DNA of 64,000 nucleotides from NCBI GenBank assembly GCA_963748315.1, contig CAVVIK010000006.1, forward strand, positions 868,001 to 932,000, written 5' to 3'. The DNA is from DASPHG01 sp963748315 (lineage in GTDB: Bacteria > Actinomycetota > Thermoleophilia > Solirubrobacterales > Thermoleophilaceae). The notes under the pieces were generated by a model, which did not search any database, was not told where the DNA came from, and was given only the letters and a program-made list of their open reading frames with translations. The stretch's first letter is position 1; each line of letters opens with the position of its first letter. Positions 27,359 to 36,900 of the stretch are shown here, one piece after another. A program made the translations under genes and the position numbers.

Positions 27359-28792
27359 ATGGCGACACCTGAAGTCATTGCTGAGCGCCAGGCGCTCCAG
27401 GGGATCGGCTCCGACTACGCCGAGAAGTACGGCTTCCACGATGCGGAGAACTACCTCTACAAGGCCCCGAAGGGCCTGACCCGCGAGCTCGTCGAGAAGA
27501 TCTCCGAGTTCAAGGACGAGCCGCAGTGGATGCGCGACTTCCGGTTGAAGGCGCTCGACCACTTCCTCGCGCGGCCGATGCCCACCTGGGGCAGCCCGTT
27601 CCTCGCCGAGGTCGACTTCGACAACATCCACTACTTCGTGCGCGCCTCCGAGCGCGCCGAGCGCTCATGGGACGACGTCCCCGAGGACGTCAAGAACACA
27701 TTCGACCGGCTCGGCATCCCCGAGGCGGAGCGCCAGTTCCTGGCCGGCGTCGGCGCCCAGTACGAGTCCGAGGTCGTCTACCACCAGGTCAACGAGGCGC
27801 TCGAGAAGCAGGGCGTCATCTTCATGGACATGGACTCGGCCCTGCGCGAGCACGAGGACATCGTGCGCGAGTACTTCTCCACGGTCATCCCGGCCAACGA
27901 CAACAAGCTCGCCGCGCTCAACTCGGCCGTCTGGTCGGGCGGCTCGTTCGTCTACGTCCCGCCGGGCGTGCACGTCGAGATGCCGCTCCAGGCCTACTTC
28001 CGAATCAACACCGAGAACATGGGCCAGTTCGAGCGCACGCTGATCATCGCCGACGAGGGCTCGCACGTTCACTACGTCGAGGGCTGCACGGCACCGACGT
28101 ACTCGAGCGACTCGCTCCACTCGGCGGTCGTCGAGCTGATCGCCAAGCCGGGCGCGCGGATCCGCTACACGACGGTCCAGAACTGGTCGCAGAACGTCTT
28201 CAACCTCGTTACCAAGCGCGCTGTCGCGCAGGAGCGGGCGACGGTCGAGTGGGTTGACTGCAACCTCGGCTCCAAGCTGACGATGAAGTACCCGTCCGTC
28301 TACCTCATGGGCGAAGAGGCCCACGGCGAGATCCTCTCGATCGCGTTCGCCGGAAAGGGCCAGCACCAGGACGCCGGCGGCAAGATCATCCACGCCGCGC
28401 CGCGGACCACGTCGAACATCTTCGCCAAGTCGATCTCGAAGGACGGCGGGCGGTCGAGCTACCGCGGGCTGCTCGAGGTTGCGAAGGGCGCGACGGAGGC
28501 CAAGTCCACCGTCGTGTGCGACGCGCTCCTGCTCGACGAGCAGTCGCGCTCCGACACCTACCCGACGATCCGGATCTCGGAGGACGACGTGAACGTCGGC
28601 CACGAGGCCACCGTGTCGAAGGTGGGGGACGACCAGATCTTCTACCTCCAGTCGCACGGCATCTCCGAGGAGGAGGCGGCCAAGTTGATCGTGAACGGCT
28701 TCATCGAGCCGATCACGAAGGAGCTGCCGATGGAGTACGCGGTCGAGATGAACCGCCTCATCGAGTTGCAGATGGAAGGCTCGATTGGCTAG
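27359..28792 (+). CDS. sufB: Fe-S cluster assembly scaffold SufB
   Basis: Large scaffold subunit of SufBC2D, 477 residues, with the right-handed beta-helix core. Family blocks are visible: GLGSDYAEKYGF-type N-terminus (IGSDYAEKYGFHDAENY), ANDNKLAALNSAVWSGGSFV, VHYVEGCTAPTYSSDSLHSA, WVDCNLGSKLTMKYP and the C-terminal GFIEPITKELPMEYA. A conserved Cys in VEGCTAP is the usual cluster/persulfide site. ATG 27359 follows the Rieske stop without a gap. The stop at 28792 is five bases before a palindromic repeat pair that separates it from sufD. Confidence 0.96.
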   Translation: MATPEVIAERQALQGIGSDYAEKYGFHDAENYLYKAPKGLTRELVEKISEFKDEPQWMRDFRLKALDHFLARPMPTWGSPFLAEVDFDNIHYFVRASERAERSWDDVPEDVKNTFDRLGIPEAERQFLAGVGAQYESEVVYHQVNEALEKQGVIFMDMDSALREHEDIVREYFSTVIPANDNKLAALNSAVWSGGSFVYVPPGVHVEMPLQAYFRINTENMGQFERTLIIADEGSHVHYVEGCTAPTYSSDSLHSAVVELIAKPGARIRYTTVQNWSQNVFNLVTKRAVAQERATVEWVDCNLGSKLTMKYPSVYLMGEEAHGEILSIAFAGKGQHQDAGGKIIHAAPRTTSNIFAKSISKDGGRSSYRGLLEVAKGATEAKSTVVCDALLLDEQSRSDTYPTIRISEDDVNVGHEATVSKVGDDQIFYLQSHGISEEEAAKLIVNGFIEPITKELPMEYAVEMNRLIELQMEGSIG

Positions 28793-28796
28793 CCGG

Positions 28797-28876
28797 AGGG
28801 GTCAGACCCTCTTTAGAAATTAGGGCTGGGCCATATGGCGATTGCGGACCGCGTTTCTAAAGAGGGTCTGACCCCT
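28797..28876. repeat. Inverted pair of REP-like elements between sufB and sufD
   Basis: Two 23-base arms, 28797-28819 and 28854-28876, are exact reverse complements around a 34-base spacer, giving a strong potential hairpin. Each arm contains the core GGGTCNGACCC and matches the copy at 2597-2618. The spacer carries the sufD start codon (28835), and the right arm is translated as part of the SufD N-terminus. In RNA the hairpin would hold the sufD start in a loop, and could lower read-through or translation between sufB and sufD. Confidence 0.75.
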
Positions 28877-29932
28877 TTGCCCCAGTTCAAGGGCACTCCG
28901 GGCTGGGAGTTCACCGACATCTCGAAGCTCGACCTCGGCTCGTTCGAGCCGGGCGAGCCGGTGGACGCCGCGCCCGCGATCTTCGACATGCCCGCGAACG
29001 CGGCGCCGCTCGAGGAACACGAGCTGCTCGGCAGCGTCGTGACGAAGGAGGACGCCTTCACCGTGCGCAACCGGGAGCGCTGGAAGCACGGAGCGCTCGT
29101 GCACGTGCCCGCCGGCGAGCGGCTCGAGGAGCCGGTCGTCATCCGCGCGGGCGTCGGTGACGCGCTCGAGTGGCGCACGCTGATCGTGCTGGAGGACGGG
29201 GCGGAGGCCGAGGTCTGGGAGGAATGGGTCTCGGCGAACGGCGACGAGGGATTGTTCAACGGCGTCACCGAGATCGTCCTCGGCGAGGGCGCGACGCTGC
29301 ACTACGTCGGTGCGCAGGCGCTTAACGACTCGACCTGGGTGTTCGCCAACCAGCGTGCGGTGGTCGCGCGCGACGCGACGCTCGACTGGTCGGCGCTCGC
29401 CTTCGGCTCGATGCGCGGCAAGGTGTGGATGGAGACGAAGCTCGACGGACAGGGCTCGTCGGCGCGCGTCACGGGCGCTTACGTGTCAGACGGCCGCCAG
29501 CACCTCGACTTCGACACGCTTCAGGAGCACGCCGCTCCCGACACGGTGTCCGACCTCGCGTTCCGAGGCGTACTGGGCGGCCGCTCGAGCGCGGTGTGGC
29601 GCGGGATGATCCAGGTCGACCCGGGCGCGCAGAAGACCGACGCGTTCCAGGAGTGCCGCAACCTGCTGCTGTCGAAGAAGGCTCACGCGGACGCGATCCC
29701 GGGGCTCGAGATCCAGGCCGACGACGTGCGCTGCACGCATGCCGCGGCGATCGCGCAGCTCGACAGGGACCAGGTCTACTACCTGCAGTCGCACGGCCTG
29801 CCTGAGCAGACGGCGCAGCGGCTGATCATCGACGGCTTCCTACAGGAGCTCGTCGCGAGGCTCGCGGAGGGTCAGATCCGCGAGATCACGGCAGGCGCAC
29901 TCGAGGCGCGCCTCGCCGAACTGCTGGCGTAG
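28835..29932 (+). CDS. sufD: Fe-S cluster assembly protein SufD
   Basis: SufB-related subunit of the SufBC2D scaffold, 365 residues. Typical SufD blocks are present: FKGTPGWEFTDISKLDLGSF near the N-terminus, then GATLHYVGAQALNDSTWVFA, DRDQVYYLQSHGLPEQTAQR and the late GFLQELVARL. A His in ALLR..H-type regions (KKAHADAIPGLEI) is also conserved. ATG 28835 lies in the spacer of a REP-like inverted repeat. Residues 8 to 14 (SKEGLTP) are encoded by its right arm, so the first 15 residues are probably acquired and not homologous to other SufD proteins. The upstream Shine-Dalgarno is weak (AGGGCTGGG). It ends 23 bases from the convergent histone-like gene. Confidence 0.94.
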   Translation: MAIADRVSKEGLTPLPQFKGTPGWEFTDISKLDLGSFEPGEPVDAAPAIFDMPANAAPLEEHELLGSVVTKEDAFTVRNRERWKHGALVHVPAGERLEEPVVIRAGVGDALEWRTLIVLEDGAEAEVWEEWVSANGDEGLFNGVTEIVLGEGATLHYVGAQALNDSTWVFANQRAVVARDATLDWSALAFGSMRGKVWMETKLDGQGSSARVTGAYVSDGRQHLDFDTLQEHAAPDTVSDLAFRGVLGGRSSAVWRGMIQVDPGAQKTDAFQECRNLLLSKKAHADAIPGLEIQADDVRCTHAAAIAQLDRDQVYYLQSHGLPEQTAQRLIIDGFLQELVARLAEGQIREITAGALEARLAELLA

Positions 29933-29954
29933 GCGCGCCCCGAAGGCCGAACGG

Positions 29955-30708
29955 CTAGCGCCGCCGCTTCTTCGCGGCGGGGCGGCGCTTCTTCGCGCCG
30001 GTGCGCTTCTTGGCGGCGGGGCGGCGCTTCTTGGCCGCGGTCCGCTTCTTCGCCGCCGGACGCCGCTTCTTCGCAGCAGTCCGCTTCTTCGCGGCGGGGC
30101 GGCGCTTCTTCGCGCCGGTGCGCTTCTTGGCGGCCGGACGCCGCTTCTTCGCGGCCTTCCGCTTCTTCGCCGCCGGGCGCCGCTTCTTCGCGGCCGAGCG
30201 CTTCTTCGCGGCCGGACGCCGCTTCTTCGCAGCAGTCCGCTTCTTGGCCGGCCGCTTCTTCGCGGTCGAGCGCTTCTTCGCCGCCGGACGACGCTTCTTC
30301 GCCGCCGACGTCGTGCGCCGCTTCGCGGTCGCCTTGGCTTGGCGCCTTGCGCTTCGTTGCCTTGCGCTTCGTTGCCTTGCGCTTGGTCGTCTTCCTACCT
30401 CTTGCTGTGGTCGCCACGTTGTCTACATCCTTTAGGAGTCGTTTGCTGAGACTGCGGAAACTCTTCCCCGCATCCTTCACCAGCTTTTCGGCATCCCGGA
30501 GCTGGGCGTCCTTCAAGAGCGTGCTGCCGCTCTTCTTCAACTCGTCGCGAAGATCGCGAAGAGCTTTCTGCGAAGCGTCAAGCGACGCACTCGCACGATC
30601 TACCGCCTTATTACCGCCACCACTTCGGCGTGAAGGCGAGGTTCTCCTGCGTGCCGACGCGCGCTTCGTCGTGCGCGTGCGTGCACTGCTCCTACGAGTT
30701 GCTGCCAT
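29955..30708 (-). CDS. Histone H1-like protein with Lys/Arg repeats (one frameshift)
   Basis: A strongly basic protein, about 250 residues restored, likely nucleoid associated. ATG 30708 starts an Arg/Ser/Thr-rich segment, then a helical, coiled-coil-like middle (ASLDASQKALRDLRDELKKS to SFRSLSKRLLKDV), then a long tail. The tail is built from repeats of AAKKRRP and AAKKRT, as in bacterial H1/Hc1-like and HupB-type tails. The frame breaks near 30340; without correction the tail reads as acidic EEAASGREEA repeats, which is an artefact of the shifted frame, and the corrected frame ends at TAG (29955-29957). The repeat itself makes alignment and sequencing error-prone. Role in DNA compaction is inferred. 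Confidence 0.75.
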
Positions 30709-30772
30709 TCACACTCCCCCTCCGTTTCGGCTGGTGCGCGCAGCCTAACCGCAGTTGCGGACTAAACACACG

Positions 30773-32317
30773 CTACGGCGTGTCGTCGTCTCTCGGAGTT
30801 GCCGCACGCGTACCGTCATTCCCCTGTGGCGGTTCGCGCAATCTATCTTCGCCCTTGTTCACGTTCGGGTACTGATTCCCGTCCCAAAGTTGCGGCGGTT
30901 GGATCAAGCACGGCGGCGCGCTTTCGTTCGGCGGGAAGGCAATCGGCTCCGCGACTTCGCCTTCGCCCGTTGTGTCGCAGTCCCACGCCTCGACAGTTCC
31001 GAGCGGCCTGAAGCGGTTGTAGAAGTTCGGCGCCGGATACGCGTTGCCGCGTTCCCACACCTGTCGCGACGTCTGGATGCCGACGCCGCGCGCGTTCGTG
31101 ACCCCGAACTGCCGCAGGTAGTGGCGCGGCCCCTCCTGATCGTTCAGCGGGTCGAGCGTGCCGAAGAGCGAGCCGACGCCGTTCGTGAAGAACGCCCCGA
31201 CCTGCGCCTGGTAGTAGTTGAGGTAGGTCAGGATCGGGTTGAGTTCCTCGAGGTAGGGATAGAGCGACTCGAGCACGCCCGGCTGCTTGTTGCCCTGCGG
31301 ATCCTCGTCGCACGGTTCGGAGCCGTTCAGGCAGCGGAGGAACTTCTCGGCTTCGGGCAGCGTGTCGCCGGACTCGTCGATCACGGGCTCCAGCTTGGTG
31401 AAAAGATGCTGCAAATCGGGCGCAAGCCGGCCCAGGTCGCGCAGGGTGGGCCGCAGCTGAAGCGCCACGGGCTGCAGCTCGCGGACGAGCGGGCGCGTGT
31501 CGATCGCGAACTGCCGCAGGCGGTCGAAAGTCAGGCGTGACTCCTCGAGGAAGGTCGGGAAGACGCTGATCGTCTCCGCGAGCGCGTCGTTGCGAGACGC
31601 GAGCGCGCCGAAGAAGTCGTTCGCGTTCGTCACGAACTGGCCGAACTCGCCATAGCGGCGGTTGATCGCGCCGAGCGTGACGCCGGTGTTCTTGACCAGG
31701 CGCCGCAGCGCCGGGTCCTGCTCGTCCAGGATCTCGAGCACGGAGTTGCCGTCCTCGGTGAACGCGACGAAGTTCGCGAACGCGTCGTTCAGATCCTCGC
31801 CGCGGTTGTTGATCGCCTTGGCGAGCTCCTTGATCCAACCCTGGTAGTTGTCGCGCGTCGGCTTGTCGAAGGTGGAGATCACCTCGTCGAAGTCGACCGT
31901 CTCCTGCACGTGGACGTCTGAGAGCTTGCCGCCGTCCTCGAGATCAGGGGCGTCCTTCGACCCCGGACTGATCTCGATGTAGATCTGACCGAGGAGCGAC
32001 TTCTGCCGTAGCGTCACGCGACTGTCCGAGGGGATCGGCGCGAACGCTTCGTCCATCTCGATCACGACGGTTTGTCCGCCTTGCGTCTCGAGCGACTTGT
32101 CCTTCACCTGGCCGACGTCTAGGCCGGCCATGCGCACGGGCGCCTCGTTCACGAGCAGTGCCGACTCCGGCATCTGGACCTCGAAGCGGTAGCCGGTCGG
32201 CTTGAGCGGCGTCGACCCGCCGAACGAGACCCACAGGTAGAGCAGGATCCCGAAGCACGACAGCGCGAACAGCACCATCGCCATGACCCGTCCGAGTGTC
32301 GGCGCTTGTTTTTGCAT
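30773..32317 (-). CDS. Mce/MlaD-family protein 6 of 6
   Basis: Lipid-transport substrate-binding protein of the Mce family, 514 residues. It has one N-terminal membrane span (AMVLFALSCFGILLYLWVSF), then the MlaD domain (residues 45-120: VRMAGLDVGQVKDKS and LLGQIYIEISPGS), a long helical region predicted to form the hexamer tunnel, and an extended C-terminal region with several Cys. A SerCys pair in the helix is not a convincing lipobox. ATG 32317 shares one base with the stop of the preceding gene (TGATG). Last gene of the operon; the product probably assembles with the five paralogues. Confidence 0.9.
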   Translation of the reverse strand: MQKQAPTLGRVMAMVLFALSCFGILLYLWVSFGGSTPLKPTGYRFEVQMPESALLVNEAPVRMAGLDVGQVKDKSLETQGGQTVVIEMDEAFAPIPSDSRVTLRQKSLLGQIYIEISPGSKDAPDLEDGGKLSDVHVQETVDFDEVISTFDKPTRDNYQGWIKELAKAINNRGEDLNDAFANFVAFTEDGNSVLEILDEQDPALRRLVKNTGVTLGAINRRYGEFGQFVTNANDFFGALASRNDALAETISVFPTFLEESRLTFDRLRQFAIDTRPLVRELQPVALQLRPTLRDLGRLAPDLQHLFTKLEPVIDESGDTLPEAEKFLRCLNGSEPCDEDPQGNKQPGVLESLYPYLEELNPILTYLNYYQAQVGAFFTNGVGSLFGTLDPLNDQEGPRHYLRQFGVTNARGVGIQTSRQVWERGNAYPAPNFYNRFRPLGTVEAWDCDTTGEGEVAEPIAFPPNESAPPCLIQPPQLWDGNQYPNVNKGEDRLREPPQGNDGTRAATPRDDDTP

Positions 32318-33669
32318 CAGCTCGAGGGGCAGAGGCCGGGGTCGCTGAGGAACTCGGTGAGGCCGAGGAGTAGCTCAAGGCCGGTTTCGTCCTGGACGAG
32401 GCTGCGGATCGTGGAGCAGCTGGCGGAGATCGTGAAGCGGCGGAAGTTGCCGTGCGCGTCGCCCGTCGACATGATCGAGGTCGTGTTCTGGGCCACCCAT
32501 GCGAGCCAGAACAGGAAGCCCTCGTCGCGCTGGCGGTTGGCGATGTGCGCTTCGGCGGTACCGCTCGAGTCGAGCTCCTCGTGGCCGCCGGGGTTGAACG
32601 AGAGCATGTTGAAGAGCCGGTTGAGCTCGAAGAAGCTCTTGCGCAGGTCGGGGCTCGCCTTGTGGAGGTTCTCCGCGGCCGGCTGGAGGTTGCGGATGTA
32701 GGGCCGCGCGGTGCGGACGAACGGCCGCACCTGGTCCCGGATGATCGGCATGGCCTCCTCGGCGAATGGCCTGATCGCGTCGTTCGTGGGCTTCAGCTGC
32801 CGGGCGGCCGGTCGCAGTGCCTCGAACGCCGGCCCGGCGACCTGGCCGAGCTCGTCGACCTTGAGCAGCGTCTCCTCCGCCTGAGCGAGCGTCGTGGGCA
32901 GCCGCGAGACGGCCAGGGAGATGTTCCGGTCCTCGGCCGCGAGCGCTCCGAACGTCCGCTCCGAGGCCACGACGAGCCGCGACAGCTCCTTGTCCTTCGT
33001 CGCGAGCTCCTCGAACGTCTCGCCGGAGTTGTGGACAAGCCGCGCAAGCTGGGTTCGGCGCGTCTTGAGCTTCCCGTTCAGCTCCGCCAGGTGCCTGTGC
33101 AGCGGCCCAAGCCGGCGGAACACCTCGTGCAGGTCGCCACCGCGGCGCTCCAGGCCGCCGCCGGCGCCCGTGAGCAGCAGGCGCAGGTAGTCGCGCGTGT
33201 CGTCGTCGAGCGCGGACAGCACCTCGTCGGCGTTGACGTCCGGGGCGGTGTTCACGACCGGGATCGACTCGCCCTCCTCGAGCGCCGGCGCCGCCTTCGT
33301 TCCCGGATCGAGCTCGAGGAACATGTCCTTCAGCCCCGTCCGCGGGCGCAGGAGCGCGGTCGCGTCGGCGCGGACGAGATCGTCGTACTCGGGATCGAGC
33401 TCGAGCTTGACGACCGCCATGCCGTTCTCGAGCTCGACCTCGCCGAGGTCGCCGACGCGCATGCCGGCCACGCGGATCGTCTGGCCCTGCCCGGGCATGA
33501 CTCCCTGGGCGTTGGCGAGCTCCGCCTTCAGCTCGAACGGCGCCTCGTCGATGAACGGCATCCGGAAGCGCTGCTCGTTCAGGATGTAGGCGGCGCAGCC
33601 GATGGCGACCGCGGCCAGGACGAGGATTGCCGCGAAGTCGCGCAGGTGCTTGCGGATCGCGACGGTCAC
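32317..33669 (-). CDS. Mce/MlaD-family protein 5 of 6
   Basis: A 450-residue Mce protein. GTG 33669 overlaps the preceding stop as GTGA. The N-terminal helix reads FAAILVLAAVAIGCAAYIL. AIGC is a poor lipobox, so a lipoprotein (as MceE in mycobacteria) is possible but not shown. The MlaD domain follows (IRVAGMRVGDLGEVELENGM and GLKDMFLELDPGT), then a long alpha-helical segment with many Leu/Arg heptads (SRLPTTLAQAEETLLKVDEL) and a C-terminal ASCSTIRSLVQDE. The end abuts the last mce gene. Likely one subunit of a heterohexameric tunnel for lipids or sterols. Confidence 0.9.
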   Translation of the reverse strand: MTVAIRKHLRDFAAILVLAAVAIGCAAYILNEQRFRMPFIDEAPFELKAELANAQGVMPGQGQTIRVAGMRVGDLGEVELENGMAVVKLELDPEYDDLVRADATALLRPRTGLKDMFLELDPGTKAAPALEEGESIPVVNTAPDVNADEVLSALDDDTRDYLRLLLTGAGGGLERRGGDLHEVFRRLGPLHRHLAELNGKLKTRRTQLARLVHNSGETFEELATKDKELSRLVVASERTFGALAAEDRNISLAVSRLPTTLAQAEETLLKVDELGQVAGPAFEALRPAARQLKPTNDAIRPFAEEAMPIIRDQVRPFVRTARPYIRNLQPAAENLHKASPDLRKSFFELNRLFNMLSFNPGGHEELDSSGTAEAHIANRQRDEGFLFWLAWVAQNTTSIMSTGDAHGNFRRFTISASCSTIRSLVQDETGLELLLGLTEFLSDPGLCPSS

Positions 33670-35375
33670 TTGGTCGGGTCCTCCGCGAGCTTGCCGCTGT
33701 CCAGCCGGACGAGCCCGAGCTTGTCGAGCATCTCCTTCTCGTTCTCGCCCTTGTAGACGAGTGGGTCGAATGTCGGCAGGCCCTGCGCCGTGCGGCGCAT
33801 GTGATCTGCGAGCTTCGTCCACGCGAGATCCGTCTTCGCCTCGAGCGCCAGCGTCGCCGGGTCGGTGCTCGTGGCCTGCGCGCTGACCGGGTCCTCGGCG
33901 GGGTCGCCGTTTTCGGCGTGCAGGTCGGGCACCTCCTGGAGCTCACACGGCTGGTCGGGCCGGAACTTCGGCCGGTAGTCCGCGAGCGGGCTGATCGGCC
34001 GCACGCCCTCTATCGGGAAGAGCTGACTTGAGAAGTAGTCGTCGCCGGTTTCGCCCGTCGTCACGAGCTGGGCGGGCCCGCCACCGGCCTGGACGCGGAA
34101 GAACGACGAGTTGCCGTCGAACAGGCGGCTCTCGCCCGCAAGCCCGACGAATGCGCGCTGCTGCTGCTTGAACCAGGGCTCGTCGCTGTTGTCGACCTCG
34201 GGGTCGTCGCTCGCGAAGTCGGGATCGGGGATCGGCTCCTTCGCGAACGGCACCAGCACGTTGTTCTGGCAGGCCGAGAGTGCGCGCGTGAAGCGGAACG
34301 TCTTGGTCGAGCCCTTGTTGAGGTGGATGATGTCGGGGACCGCGTCGCGCAGATCAGCGGCGAGCCCCTGTAGCTCGTTCTCCGAGACGAGCGCGCGCAG
34401 CTGCCGCACGAGCGGGATCTGCGCGTCGAGCGTCGGCGACGCGGCGCGCGTGCCGGGGAGCGCGTCGCGGGCGAACGCGCGCAGTGACGGCAGCGCGCTG
34501 TTCAGCGACTGGAGCGCCGGCCGCCCGACCTTGAGGACGTCACGCAGCTGCGGGATCGTCGCCTTCAGGTTGTCCTCCTGGACGGCAAACGCGGCGACCG
34601 TGCGGTTGAGGTTTGTCACGAACCCCTTGAGTGCGTCCTCGTTGCGCGCGAGCGCACCGAACACCTTCCCCTGGCCCTTGAGCAGGCGCGAGAGGTCGTG
34701 GTTCTCGGTTCCGAGGTACGCCTCCGAGACCTGGGCGCTGTCGCGGTAGGCCTCCTCCCAGTAGCGAATCGCCTCGTTGAAGCCGGCGGCACCCGCACCC
34801 TCGAGTGCCGTCGAGAGCTCGTCGAAGATGATCCGGAAGTCCTCGCGCTGGTCGCGCCTCAGGACGTCCTGCAGAACCTGATGCTGCTGCGTCGGGAAGT
34901 CCGCCTGGTTCGGCGGGAGCGTCTCGCCCGACGGGAGCTCCTCGGCCGAGGGGCTGCCGGGATGGAGCTCGACGAAGTAGTTGCCCTCGAGGAAGATCCG
35001 GTTGCGGATCTTGATCGTCGCGTCCTCCTTGATCGGAAGCCCCTCGTCGTCGATCTGCATCGTGACCCGGGCAAACGACTCGTCCGCGTGCTCCGGGAGG
35101 AGGTCGCGTTCGTCGCTCGGGATCGGCTCGACGTTCGTGACCTTGCCGACCTCGACGCCGGCGATGCGCACGGGCGAGCGCTGCTTCATCTCGTTCGCCG
35201 ACCGCACGACGAAGTTCAGCTCGTACGGGTCAGCGAAGGGGTTCGCCTTCGTGAACGCGAAGTAGGCGACCAGGACGAGCACGACGATCGCGATCGCGCC
35301 CGCCGCGAACGGCGACAGCGCGTGGCTGTGTCCCGGGCGCTGGCTGAGGATCTCGCTGAAGGGAACCTTCGCCAT
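33666..35375 (-). CDS. Mce/MlaD-family protein 4 of 6
   Basis: The longest mce protein here, 569 residues. Short cytosolic N-terminus, then one membrane span (AIAIVVLVLVAYFAFTKA), MlaD domain (SPVRIAGVEVGKVTNVEPIP and RNRIFLEGNYFVELHPGS), a long coiled-coil tunnel region (VTNLNRTVAAFAVQEDNLKA and onward), and a Cys-containing globular C-terminus. ATG 35375 shares a base with the preceding stop (TGATG). The C-terminus (AQGLPTFDPLVYKGENEKEM) is mixed-charge. Intact; part of the six-gene operon. Confidence 0.9.
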   Translation of the reverse strand: MAKVPFSEILSQRPGHSHALSPFAAGAIAIVVLVLVAYFAFTKANPFADPYELNFVVRSANEMKQRSPVRIAGVEVGKVTNVEPIPSDERDLLPEHADESFARVTMQIDDEGLPIKEDATIKIRNRIFLEGNYFVELHPGSPSAEELPSGETLPPNQADFPTQQHQVLQDVLRRDQREDFRIIFDELSTALEGAGAAGFNEAIRYWEEAYRDSAQVSEAYLGTENHDLSRLLKGQGKVFGALARNEDALKGFVTNLNRTVAAFAVQEDNLKATIPQLRDVLKVGRPALQSLNSALPSLRAFARDALPGTRAASPTLDAQIPLVRQLRALVSENELQGLAADLRDAVPDIIHLNKGSTKTFRFTRALSACQNNVLVPFAKEPIPDPDFASDDPEVDNSDEPWFKQQQRAFVGLAGESRLFDGNSSFFRVQAGGGPAQLVTTGETGDDYFSSQLFPIEGVRPISPLADYRPKFRPDQPCELQEVPDLHAENGDPAEDPVSAQATSTDPATLALEAKTDLAWTKLADHMRRTAQGLPTFDPLVYKGENEKEMLDKLGLVRLDSGKLAEDPTK

Positions 35376-36900
35376 CAGGGGACGTCCTTGAGGTTCTCGA
35401 TGCCCTGCCAGCCGGCCGTCGTGGGCCCGGCGAGGCCCGGGATGTTCGAGTCGGCGACGATGTGATTGCCGCCCAGCTCGTCAGCGGAGACCCCGTACCG
35501 CGAGCCGGTGATCAGGCGCTCGAGGTAGCCGCGCTGGCCGGTCTGGCAGTCGGCGTTCCCGGCCGCGTCGATCGCAGGACCGTACGGATGCGTGTGCAGC
35601 GTCTCCAGCGGGCCCGCGCCGGGGACTGTCGCGCCGATCGCGGGCTCGTCGGGGGGCAGGTCGACCGGCTTCTCGCCGGTCGAGTCGGAGAGGCGGTTGT
35701 CCTGGCTCGAGTTGTCGGAGCGCAGGAGGACGCGCTGGATCGTCCCGCCGCGCACCGGCTCCGAGACGTGCTCGCCGATCGAGGTCCAGTAGTAGTTCCA
35801 GTAGTTGCAGACGGTCTGGTACGGCGCGACGTACTCGACGAGGGGAGCGACCACGCTGAACGCGTCGTCGAGGTCCTGGAGGGCGAGCAGCGTGCTCGGA
35901 TTCGCCGCCGCCTCATAAAGCGCGTCGAGGACTCCCTCTGTCCGCTCGTACAGCGCCGGCGCCTTCTCGAGCACCGGCGTACCGACCTCGAGCGCCTTCG
36001 CGAGGATCGGGGCCGAGCGGTCGAGCTCGTCGGCGACCGGCTGGAGCCGCCGGAAGAGGATCTCCGCGTCCGCGAGGAACGGCTTCTGGATCGGGAAGCT
36101 CTCGATCCCCGCGTCGAGCGTGTCGGGCGAGCGCTCGATCGTCTGGCGCAGCGCTTCGGGGTCGCGCGAGAGCGCTTCGAAGGTGGTGGCCATGTTCTCG
36201 AACAGCGACGCGTAGGTCGCGGCGACCGGAGCGATCTGGCCCGAGAAGCGGCGCAGCTCGATGAACAGACGGTCGAGCCGGATGGCGGGGTCGGACAGGG
36301 TCCGGAAGACCGGCTCGGCGTGCGTCAGGAACGGGACGAAGTTGTGGATGATCTGGTTGATCGCGACGCCGCGGCCCGCGAACGCCGTGCCGAACCCCTC
36401 GAGGGCGGTCCGCTGGTTGTTCCGCGTCTCCTCGTCGAAGGTGCTGAAGAAGTCCTCAAGCTCGATCGACTCGCTCGAGTTCTTCAGCGGGATCGTGTCG
36501 CCCGCGGTGTAGCTCTCTGCGCTCTTGCCCATCGTCAGCTCGACGTACTTGAGCCCAGCGGCGAGCGCGGCCTGACTTTCACGAGCGTGTCGAGGGGCAG
36601 CGGCTCGACGGCCTTGTCGAGCTTCATGTCGATCACCGCGATCGTGTCGCCCGTCTTCTCGTCGATCGCCGGCCTGATCTTCTCGACGAGGCCGACACGG
36701 CGGCCGCCGACCTGCACGTCGTTGCCGTTCACGAGGTTCGATCCGCCCGGCAGCTCCGCCGACACGTCGTAGGTCGGCACGAACGGGAGGCCCTGGTTCG
36801 CGTTGTACGCGAGGAAGACCGCCACGATCGCGATCAGCACCGTCACTGCGCCGACGAGAACCGGGCTGGCGACGATCGATGAGGCGGGGCGGCGGCTCAT
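35375..36900 (-). CDS. Mce/MlaD-family protein 3 of 6 (one frameshift)
   Basis: About 508 residues when restored. ATG 36900 overlaps the preceding stop as ATGA. The N-terminal span (GAVTVLIAIVAVFLAYNANQ) and MlaD core (NDVQVGGRRVGLVEKIRPAI) are in one frame. One missing G near 36565 breaks it at RSPLG, and the protein resumes as LKYVELTMGKSAESYTAGDT, the normal end of the MlaD domain. The tunnel and C-terminal parts continue intact, including the aromatic CNYWNYYWTSIGEHV segment often seen in actinobacterial Mce proteins. Indel error is favoured because the protein continues with family-like sequence on both sides. Confidence 0.85.

Noticed and set aside
2597..28876. REP-like copies considered as ends of a composite transposon
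   Set aside because: The 26 kb between copies holds ordinary chromosomal genes with no transposase, and the element is short and palindromic rather than a transposon end.
29957..30320. Regularly spaced repeats considered as a CRISPR array
   Set aside because: Units are contiguous coding repeats without unique spacers, and no cas genes are present.
29872..30340. Acidic EEAASGREEA-repeat C-terminus of the H1-like gene
   Set aside because: It arises only after a one-base shift. The unshifted frame gives the basic AAKKRRP repeats expected for this protein class and a proper stop at 29955-29957.
30001..30435. Long plus-strand ORF with RFFAAGRRFFAAVRFF-type repeats
   Set aside because: It is the antisense shadow of the Lys/Arg repeat of the H1-like gene; high GC and repeats keep it open.
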